Assembly: GCA_031263265.1 (NCBI GenBank) | Contig: JAISGE010000097.1 | Span: 1-12,826, forward strand | DNA from: Treponema sp. | GTDB taxonomy: Bacteria; Spirochaetota; Spirochaetia; Treponematales; Breznakiellaceae | Direction of reading: 5' to 3' | Length of the DNA stretch: 12,826 bases | In this document: positions 1-6,871 of the stretch, piece after piece | Layout: the number at the start of each line of letters is the position of its first letter | Numbering within the stretch: position 1 is the first letter of the stretch | The notes under the pieces: model-generated | Told to the model about the DNA's origin: nothing | Database searches by the model: none | What the model saw: the letters and a program-made list of their open reading frames with translations, nothing else | Program-made: the position numbers and the translations under genes

Positions 1-999
1 GGGGTCAGTATAAATACCGACATAGATACCGCGGTTTTCTTTAAGTTCAATGCTGGGGAAAAATGGGGCTTTGGTATATCCAGCGGTGTTGAAGGCGCGA
101 TAAACGGCACGATACCTAAATCCCTCTTTACCTTGATCACCCAGGGAAATATAAATCACCATGTGCTTGAAGGAGATTTTACGGTTTTCGGGAGTATCTT
201 TGCGGATCTTTCCATAGAGGCCCATGCACAGTTCGGGAAAAGATTGCGAGTTGGTATTACACCGGCCATGTATGTTCCCCTTATCTATATTCCCAAATCA
301 ACCATAGGTTATGGATTATATGCTGAGGATAGCTTGAAGGCCCAGGTAACCGGGGAAATAAAGGTATACAGTCCCTTTTCCCTGGAGCAGATCCGGGAGG
401 GGGAATCTTCTGATTATGCCAAGGCAATCGAGGGAAAGGGTTTTGATCTCTCCCTGCAAGGGGAATACGCCCTCTTTCCCATCCTGGATGTGGGAGGAAC
501 CGTAAGCCATATTCCTTTGAGTGGGGCGGTATTGTCTAACCAAATGACGGTTTCTATGGTCGATTTTGAAATTGACGGGAGTAAGCTGCTCCAGGATCAA
601 AACCTTGAAATTCCTGAATTTGAGCTCAAGGAGGAGTATACCACGACTTCTCAAAGGGTATTCCGGCCTTTGCGCTTTGACGTATATGGCCTATACCGGC
701 CTTTTAAGGTTGACTTCTTTACCCTAAGACCAAATATCGGCTTTACCCATATAATCGGTGAGGGAATACCCCCTTACTTTAACGCGGGCCTTGAGCTGCG
801 TTTGAGTGTGCTACGGCTGCTCTTTTTTCATTTGGGTACCGGCTACGAAGAAGCGATCTGGAGACATAGGGTGGGGTTTGCGTTGAACCTCCGGGTCTTA
901 GAATTGGACGTTGAAGCAGGACTCAGATCCCAGGATTTTGAGAAGAGTTTTAATATGCAAGGGTTTAGTCTTGCCTTAGGAGTACGGTTTGGGTTCTAA
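1..999 (+). CDS. Outer-membrane beta-barrel protein, C-terminal part (5' partial)
   Basis: The frame is open from the first base of the window to the TAA at 997-999, so at least 332 residues are present and the true start lies outside. A TTG at 133 could be read as a start but has no ribosome site, and coding continues through it. The sequence shows many short strands of alternating hydrophobic and polar residues separated by Gly/Pro/Asn/Asp turns. It ends in LALGVRFGF, and a terminal Phe with alternating hydrophobics is the usual recognition signal of the BAM insertion machinery. No long hydrophobic helix is visible. This fits an integral outer-membrane barrel; the substrate or adhesive role cannot be told. 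The MFS permease gene follows after 28 nt on the same strand, probably in the same transcript. The family is not recognised, and a periplasmic beta-rich protein remains possible. Confidence 0.7.
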   Translation, partial: GVSINTDIDTAVFFKFNAGEKWGFGISSGVEGAINGTIPKSLFTLITQGNINHHVLEGDFTVFGSIFADLSIEAHAQFGKRLRVGITPAMYVPLIYIPKSTIGYGLYAEDSLKAQVTGEIKVYSPFSLEQIREGESSDYAKAIEGKGFDLSLQGEYALFPILDVGGTVSHIPLSGAVLSNQMTVSMVDFEIDGSKLLQDQNLEIPEFELKEEYTTTSQRVFRPLRFDVYGLYRPFKVDFFTLRPNIGFTHIIGEGIPPYFNAGLELRLSVLRLLFFHLGTGYEEAIWRHRVGFALNLRVLELDVEAGLRSQDFEKSFNMQGFSLALGVRFGF

Positions 1000-1027
1000 G
1001 TCTTGTTCTGGGTAAGCCAGGACTATC

Positions 1028-2257
1028 ATGAGTAGCCAAAGGATTTACCGATCTGATGCCAAAATAGGGCGCTTCCTGAGTGTCTTGGCCCTTTCAGGGG
1101 TCAGTTATGGGTTGTACCGGGGAATCCAAGATAATTACCTGGCGGAAATACTGCACATCACTGCGTTTGAACGGGGGATTGTGGAGTTTTTCCGGGAGAC
1201 CCCTGGACTCCTCGTGGTACTGATCCTCGCTTGGATGCACCGGTTTACCGAAAGCCGGATATTCAAGATTGGCATCGCAATCATGGCTGCAGGTCTTATC
1301 GGCCTGCTCGTGAGTAGTAGTGGTAACATAGGAAAAATTATCCCGGTCCTGTTCATGGTGCTTTTCAGCGCGGGAGAACACATCATCATGCCCGTTAAAA
1401 CCACCATATCCCTGGACCTGGCCAAGCCTACTGCCGGCGGATCCGCCCTGGGGATCACGAGCGCCATCAGTAACGCGGGCAATATCGCGGGATTTGTGGT
1501 GGTTACGGTCCTGTTTTTTGTGTTTTCCCGGATGGGCTTTGAACGGAACGACCCGGTACCGTTTCAAGGGGTATTTGCCGTGGCCTTAGCTCTGATGATC
1601 GGTGCGGTTCTCATTGTTTTGGCATTGCAGGAATCAAGCATTAAGATACCCCGGCGGCGTTTCTATTTTGCCAAGAAATTCTATAAATACTACATGCTGG
1701 AGATTTTCTATGGATCCCGGAAACAAATCTTCCTCACCTTTGCCCCCTATGTACTGATCCTTCAATACGGCGCAGATACCTCCCTTATTTCCTTGCTCCT
1801 GGCCATCTGCGCGGGTTGTGGGATCATCTTCAGCCCGCTCATGGGAAGGCTCATTGATAGAGTTGGTTACAAGGTCATCATGGTTACCGATACCCTGATC
1901 TTAATCCTGGTCTGTTTTTTCTATGGATTTGCCCACCGGCTTTTTACTCCTCAGATTGCTTTCGTGGTGGTTTGCATAAACTACGTGCTTGATTCCATCA
2001 TTTCCTTGGCGAGCATGGCTAGTAACGTGTATGTCCAGGCAATTGCATCTTCCCAGGAAGAAATCACCTCCACCCTCTCTACGGGAATTTCGGTGAACCA
2101 CCTGATCAGTATCTTCATTGCCCTCATGGGCGGGTGGATTTGGAACCGTACGGGCATTGAAGTGCTTTTTTCGATTTCTGCGTTTCTGGGGATACTGAAT
2201 TCCATCTACGCAGCTACCATCAAGGTAGAACACCGCCCTGTACAGGGAACTCCTTAA
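1028..2257 (+). CDS. Major facilitator superfamily (MFS) permease
   Basis: A 409-residue polytopic membrane protein with about 12 hydrophobic helices in two halves, split by a basic central loop (about residues 204-222, rich in Arg, Lys and Tyr). This is the usual MFS layout. The loop after the eighth helix reads GRLIDRVGYK (273-282), a good match to the MFS motif A (G-x-L-x-D-R-x-G-R/K). The N-terminal half carries RGIVEFFRETPG (49-60), where other MFS proteins have the first-half loop. ATG 1028 is preceded by AGGA at 1019-1022, five bases away, which supports this start. It lies 28 nt behind the barrel gene. Its TAA (2255-2257) shares bases with the TAA of the opposing PBP gene, so no dedicated terminator fits between them. 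It should move a small solute across the inner membrane by secondary transport. The substrate is unknown. Confidence 0.85.
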   Translation: MSSQRIYRSDAKIGRFLSVLALSGVSYGLYRGIQDNYLAEILHITAFERGIVEFFRETPGLLVVLILAWMHRFTESRIFKIGIAIMAAGLIGLLVSSSGNIGKIIPVLFMVLFSAGEHIIMPVKTTISLDLAKPTAGGSALGITSAISNAGNIAGFVVVTVLFFVFSRMGFERNDPVPFQGVFAVALALMIGAVLIVLALQESSIKIPRRRFYFAKKFYKYYMLEIFYGSRKQIFLTFAPYVLILQYGADTSLISLLLAICAGCGIIFSPLMGRLIDRVGYKVIMVTDTLILILVCFFYGFAHRLFTPQIAFVVVCINYVLDSIISLASMASNVYVQAIASSQEEITSTLSTGISVNHLISIFIALMGGWIWNRTGIEVLFSISAFLGILNSIYAATIKVEHRPVQGTP

Positions 2258-4815
2258 TCCAATAACGGATTATAGCTGGGTAATTCAAACTCGTAATCTG
2301 GTTCCGTATCAAAATCCTGATTAGTGCCTGATGATTCCCGCGCAGGAAGCGCCTCTAATAAGTTCGAGGGCAGGGTAGGCATTTTGAGGTGACTTAACAA
2401 CGTATCATCCTCTTCAAGGGTGATGTATTCCCGCACGCCCCCCCAGGAAATCCCCTGGGTGTTCCCGTGGAGATCGCAGGTCTGGAGCGGCTGGGTTCCC
2501 TCTAAGAATGGAAGGACAATTTCCCCTTCCTTACAATCAGGAGTCAGCAGCAAACCGGATTTAGCGCAAACCCGTACGTCAATGATTCCTGAGGTGGGTC
2601 TCACAAAATCCTTCATAGGCAGACCCTGGTGGATTTCCTGCATAAAATCCCCCCAGATTGGGCCTGCCAAGGTCGCGCCGGTGAGGGATAATCCCAAGGA
2701 ATTGCCCGGTTTATCAAACCCAAACCAAATAGCACTGGTGTAGTAGGGGGTATACCCTACAGCCCAGGCATCGGACCAGTTTTGAGTAGTTCCGGTCTTA
2801 CCCGCTGCCGGGATACGGTACCGGTTTCCCTGCTCATCTTTGAAGGTAAACTTCGCTCCCCACCCCGAACCCGAAGCTAAGGTACCCACTTCCACGGTTT
2901 TCTTGAGGATACTGGTCATAATATAGGCGTTCTGGGGGCTTATCACCTGAAGACTATTTTTATTCCGCTGCTGCTGCCGTACTTCCCGTTCCTTGTCCAG
3001 GATGATCCGGCCGTTCCGATCCTCCACCACCCGTATGGCAATAGGGGTAAGCTCTCGGCCCTGATTTGCGAAGACCCCAAAGGCCCGGGCCATCTGCAAG
3101 GGGGTAACCGAAATAATCCCCAAACCCATAGGATAGACCCTGGGGAAGGTACGGCGCCGTACTGCCGGGTCTTCAATACCTAAAAGGGTCGCGGCCCTAT
3201 CAATGGCCGCATCAAAACCAATGCTGTCTAAGATTTTCAGGGAAGGAACGTTCATAGAATGGGCTAAGGCATAGTAAAACAGTACCGGTCCTTTCCATTC
3301 ACCCCTAAAATTGAGGGGTATATACGGAGTACCGTCTTCATTATGGAAGACCATGGGAATATCGTAAATCAAAGAAGCCGCGGTAAATTTACCGGTGTCA
3401 ATAGCGGCTGAATAGTACAGAGGCTTAAAAGAAGAGCCGGGCATGACCCGGGCCTGAGTCGCCCGGATGAGCTGATTTGACATATCATACTTAGAACCCC
3501 CGATAATGGCGGTGATATACCCAGTCTCATTTTCAAGCGTGATGAAGGCCCCTTCTACTACGTTCTGCTCGGTGCTGTTTTTCAAGGCGGTAAACCCGGT
3601 ATTGGTGATGTTCTTGATATCTTGGATACCGAATAGTAACGCAGTCATGTCAACCACCGGGTTTATGGTCTTGATATAGTGGTTCAGGGCCTTTTGTTTG
3701 GCCTGAGCCTCTGTAGCCGCATGAATATCCCCTAAGTTGAAGGTGAGGGAGAGGAGTTCTACGATAGGTATGTAGGTCCGTTCCGCTCGTTCCAGGCGGA
3801 CTCCCCGGGAACCGGTATATTCCTTGTTAGCCCGGGCAAGCCCTTGTTCCATGAGTTTCACCGCAGTCTCTTGATGCTTGAGGTTCAAAGTGGTATGCAC
3901 CGTATACCCATCCCGGTAATAATCCATGGATCCGTACATCATATCGTCCAGTTCCCGGCGGACATATTCACTGAACCAAGGAGCCGCGTCTTCCCTTTGG
4001 TAGTACGCTGAAACAGAAGCCCTGGTATAATCGTAATTCGCCCAGTAATCCTCAAAAGAAGCCTCCGCTTCTTGGACCGTGGTATACCCGAATTCGATCA
4101 TCCGGTCTAACACCGCCCGCTGCCGGTCCATAGCGGTATTAGGATTATCCAAAGGATTGTACCGTGCAGGGCTGGAAAGCTGAATCGCCAGGATCGCTGC
4201 TTCTGCAAGGCTTATCTCTCGAGCGCTGTGCCCAAAATAGTACTTGCTTGCCGCCTCTACCCCATAAGTACCAGCTCCCATGTAGAGATAATTGAGGTAC
4301 AGCTCCAAAATCTCGTCCTTGGTGTACCGCCGTTCCATTTGCAAAGCCCACCAGAGTTCCCGGAGTTTCCGGGTAAGGGTCTTTTCGGTTCGGTCTGAAT
4401 GGAGGCTGCCAGCGATTTGCTGGGTAATGGTAGAACCGCCTCCCAGGTTTTTCCCGGTGATCCTTCCGTAAAAAGCCCGGCCAATACCCCGGATGCTAAA
4501 TCCCTTATGGTGATAAAAATCCGGGTCTTCCCGGGCAATCACGGCATTGATCAGGTGCCGGGGAAGTTCACTCAAGGAAACCAGTTCCCGTTTTTCATCT
4601 GCGGAAAATTCGGTGATCACGATACCGTTACTATCCAGAATCTTCGTGGGCAGCGCTGGGGTAAATTCGTCAAAATCTCCTTGGTTCTTAATATTAGCGG
4701 TTTCCGCAAGGGATAAACCCAGTCCAATACCAATTATCACCACCATAATAATGGTCAAACCCGCCACGATACGAAGAAATACCGCTGATACTAATGAAGA
4801 ATCTGAACGTGCCAT
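2254..4815 (-). CDS. mrcA: Class A penicillin-binding protein (PBP1A-type glycosyltransferase/transpeptidase)
   Basis: Bifunctional peptidoglycan polymerase and cross-linker, 853 residues, anchored in the inner membrane by a helix at about 10-37 and facing the periplasm. The GT51 domain (about 60-235) has REDPDFYHHKG with catalytic Glu96, GGSTITQQ (126-133), RKLRELWWALQMERRYTKDE (149-168) and YGVEAASKYYFG. The transpeptidase domain (about 420-735) has all three active-site motifs: SSFK with nucleophile Ser461, SMN (520-522) and KTGT (673-676). A roughly 80-residue segment (about 335-415) separates the domains. The C-terminus has a Cys-containing region (Cys750, 761, 780) as in other PBP1A proteins, then an acidic, Asp/Glu-rich tail. 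ATG 4815 lies 12 nt after the trpA stop with no good Shine-Dalgarno in range: an AGGAGGG inside the trpA end is about 21 nt away. Translation is therefore probably coupled to trpA. It is last in the operon. Confidence 0.95.
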   Translation of the reverse strand: MARSDSSLVSAVFLRIVAGLTIIMVVIIGIGLGLSLAETANIKNQGDFDEFTPALPTKILDSNGIVITEFSADEKRELVSLSELPRHLINAVIAREDPDFYHHKGFSIRGIGRAFYGRITGKNLGGGSTITQQIAGSLHSDRTEKTLTRKLRELWWALQMERRYTKDEILELYLNYLYMGAGTYGVEAASKYYFGHSAREISLAEAAILAIQLSSPARYNPLDNPNTAMDRQRAVLDRMIEFGYTTVQEAEASFEDYWANYDYTRASVSAYYQREDAAPWFSEYVRRELDDMMYGSMDYYRDGYTVHTTLNLKHQETAVKLMEQGLARANKEYTGSRGVRLERAERTYIPIVELLSLTFNLGDIHAATEAQAKQKALNHYIKTINPVVDMTALLFGIQDIKNITNTGFTALKNSTEQNVVEGAFITLENETGYITAIIGGSKYDMSNQLIRATQARVMPGSSFKPLYYSAAIDTGKFTAASLIYDIPMVFHNEDGTPYIPLNFRGEWKGPVLFYYALAHSMNVPSLKILDSIGFDAAIDRAATLLGIEDPAVRRRTFPRVYPMGLGIISVTPLQMARAFGVFANQGRELTPIAIRVVEDRNGRIILDKEREVRQQQRNKNSLQVISPQNAYIMTSILKKTVEVGTLASGSGWGAKFTFKDEQGNRYRIPAAGKTGTTQNWSDAWAVGYTPYYTSAIWFGFDKPGNSLGLSLTGATLAGPIWGDFMQEIHQGLPMKDFVRPTSGIIDVRVCAKSGLLLTPDCKEGEIVLPFLEGTQPLQTCDLHGNTQGISWGGVREYITLEEDDTLLSHLKMPTLPSNLLEALPARESSGTNQDFDTEPDYEFELPSYNPLLD

Positions 4816-4827
4816 AATAGGTTAAGC

Positions 4828-5670
4828 CTATGAAAGCCCTCCTGCTTTGTCAATATACTTTTTTTCCTTGGTATAATTGGCGGGATGTCCCTCGAGCAAC
4901 GCTTCCTTCATACGGCGTACATATTCGTACATATACGGCCCTGCATCCTTGCCGTGGGCTTCAATGAGCTTCACGAGGGCGCTGCCTACAATCACCCCGT
5001 CGGCCACCTTCCCTATGGCTGCTGCCTGGTCCGGAGTATGGATGCCGAAACCAACCGCAGTGGGGATGGGGCTCACCTGCCGTACTGCTCCTATAAGCGG
5101 GGCAAGATCCGTCTCAATCGTCCCCCGCATACCCGTAAGCCCCAGGGAAGACACCACATAGAGAAAGCCCCGGGCATCTGCCGCAATATCCCGAATCCGT
5201 TCCGCGGAAGTCGGGGCAATTAGGGAAATCAGGTCTACCCCACAGGGATCCGCCATGACCCGTACCTCCTGTTGCTCCTCAAAGGGTAGATCCGGGATGA
5301 TGATGCCGTCTACTCCCCGTTCTTGGCAGTCCTTGAAAAACCGTGCATACCCGTACTGAAAAACCGGATTCAGATAGGTGAGCAAAACCAAAGGAATCTG
5401 GGTCTTGCGCCGGAGTCCTTCTATCAAGCTGAAGATCTTGGTTATGGTCGTTCCTGCTTTAAGGGAACGGATATTGGCCGCTTGAATCACCGGGCCTTCG
5501 GCAATAGGGTCGGAAAAGGGGATCCCTAGCTCCACAATATCCGCTCCTGCTCTAACCAACTCCAACACAAAATCCTTGCTCTGGTCCAGCGATGGATCCC
5601 CAGCCGTTACAAACCCGATAAAGGCCGCTTTTCCCTTGGCCTTTTGAAAAGCCCCTTGTAGCTTACTCAT
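4828..5670 (-). CDS. trpA: Tryptophan synthase alpha subunit
   Basis: Cleaves indole-3-glycerol phosphate to indole and glyceraldehyde 3-phosphate; the indole is channelled to TrpB in an alpha2-beta2 complex in the cytoplasm. The TIM-barrel signature VELGIPFSDP is present, with the first catalytic acid at Glu47 (E. coli Glu49). The position matching E. coli Asp60 is Glu58, in SDPIAEGP. The phosphate-binding VGFGIHTPDQ and VIVGSALV are also present. Start: the frame is open further upstream, but ATG 5670 gives MSKLQGAFQKAKGKAAF, the normal N-terminus. It has GGGGGA about nine bases upstream and overlaps the trpB stop by 8 nt, a standard trpB-trpA coupling. Starting earlier would add 38 unconserved residues read through trpB. 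At 280 residues it is slightly longer than usual (about 260-270), because of a basic C-terminal tail. Confidence 0.96.
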   Translation of the reverse strand: MSKLQGAFQKAKGKAAFIGFVTAGDPSLDQSKDFVLELVRAGADIVELGIPFSDPIAEGPVIQAANIRSLKAGTTITKIFSLIEGLRRKTQIPLVLLTYLNPVFQYGYARFFKDCQERGVDGIIIPDLPFEEQQEVRVMADPCGVDLISLIAPTSAERIRDIAADARGFLYVVSSLGLTGMRGTIETDLAPLIGAVRQVSPIPTAVGFGIHTPDQAAAIGKVADGVIVGSALVKLIEAHGKDAGPYMYEYVRRMKEALLEGHPANYTKEKKYIDKAGGLS

Positions 5671-6859
5671 AAAGTGAAATCCCCCGATACCGCGCGATCG
5701 CGGCCACGTCTTTATCCCCCCGGCCAGAAAGACAGATGATGATACTCCCCTCCCTATCAAGCTCGGGAACCAGCTTCCGGGCATAGGCTACGGCATGGGC
5801 GCTTTCGATAGCCGGAATAATCCCCTCCATAGCCGCCAGGTACTCAAAAGCCGTCACTGCCTCCTCATCGGTAACCGCCACATATTCTGCCCGGCCTGTG
5901 TCATGGAGGTAGGCATGTTCAGGCCCTATCCCCGGATAATCAAGGCCTGCGGAAATCGAGTAGACCGGCGCGATCTGTCCTTCCGCATCCTGACAGAAAT
6001 AGGACTTCATTCCATGGAAAATGCCCACCTTCCCCCGGGTAATCGTTGCGGCGTGCTGGGGTGTATCAATGCCCTTCCCCGCAGCTTCACACCCAATGAG
6101 CCGCACCCCCTTATCCGGGATAAAATGGTAGAAAAGCCCCAGGGCATTGCTGCCGCCACCCACGCAGGCAAGCACCGCAAGGGGCAGCTTTCCCGCCTGC
6201 TCCAGTACTTGTTGCCGGGCCTCCCTGCCTATGACGCTCTGGAAATCCCGAACCATAGTCGGAAACGGATGCGGCCCCATCACCGAACCTAGCACATAAT
6301 GGGTATCTGCTACTCGGCTCACCCATTCCCGCATGGTCTCATTCACCGCGTCTTTCAAGACCCGGGTACCGGTTTTGACGGCATGAACCTGAGCACCCAA
6401 GAGCTGCATCCGGTAGACGTTGAGGCTCTGGCGCTCCATATCCTCTTCCCCCATAAATACCTCACAACTCAGTTCAAGGAGGGCCGCGGCGGTCGCAGCG
6501 GCAACCCCATGCTGGCCTGCCCCGGTCTCGGCGATGAGCCTTTTCTTGCCCATTTTCTTTGCCAAAAGCGCCTGGCCCAAGACGTTGTTGATCTTATGAG
6601 AACCGGTATGATTCAGGTCTTCCCGTTTCAGATACACCTTTGCTCCCCCTAAATCACGGGTCATTTTGGCTGCGTAATACAAACGGGAGGGCCTACCCGC
6701 GTACTCATTGAGCAGCCCCGCCAATTCACCGTTAAACTGGGGGTCCTCTTTATAAAAGGCGTATGCCTTTTCCAGGTGGTGAATCTCGTTCATCAGGGTT
6801 TCCGGGATATACTGTCCCCCATACTCCCCAAACCGCTGTATTGCCTTATCGTTCTTCAT
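5663..6859 (-). CDS. trpB: Tryptophan synthase beta subunit
   Basis: PLP enzyme that condenses indole with L-serine to give L-tryptophan, partner of the adjacent trpA product. Its 398 residues are normal for the TrpB1 type. The cofactor lysine is Lys89 in HTGSHKINN; Glu111 (AETGAGQHG) matches the catalytic Glu109 of E. coli. GGGSN (234-238) binds the PLP phosphate, SAGLDYPG holds the Asp307 of the COMM region, and LSGRGDKD holds Ser378 that contacts the pyridine nitrogen. ATG 6859 has a clear GGAGG at 6864-6868, four bases away. It starts 12 nt after the stop of the permease-chemoreceptor fusion and overlaps trpA by 8 nt. No trpE, trpD, trpC or trpF is in the window, so either the rest of the pathway is elsewhere or the cell uses scavenged indole. 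All key residues are present, so it should be active. Confidence 0.97.
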   Translation of the reverse strand: MKNDKAIQRFGEYGGQYIPETLMNEIHHLEKAYAFYKEDPQFNGELAGLLNEYAGRPSRLYYAAKMTRDLGGAKVYLKREDLNHTGSHKINNVLGQALLAKKMGKKRLIAETGAGQHGVAAATAAALLELSCEVFMGEEDMERQSLNVYRMQLLGAQVHAVKTGTRVLKDAVNETMREWVSRVADTHYVLGSVMGPHPFPTMVRDFQSVIGREARQQVLEQAGKLPLAVLACVGGGSNALGLFYHFIPDKGVRLIGCEAAGKGIDTPQHAATITRGKVGIFHGMKSYFCQDAEGQIAPVYSISAGLDYPGIGPEHAYLHDTGRAEYVAVTDEEAVTAFEYLAAMEGIIPAIESAHAVAYARKLVPELDREGSIIICLSGRGDKDVAAIARYRGISLYE

Positions 6860-6871
6860 GGTTCCTCCAAA

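Noticed and set aside
4837..4843. AGGAGGG before the PBP gene as its ribosome binding site
   Set aside because: It is about 21 nt from the ATG and encodes codons of the trpA C-terminus; no other start codon lies at the right distance.
5671..5784. An upstream extension of trpA by 38 residues
   Set aside because: The extension reads through the trpB 3' end in another frame and encodes no conserved TrpA sequence; ATG 5670 has a ribosome site and gives the normal N-terminus.
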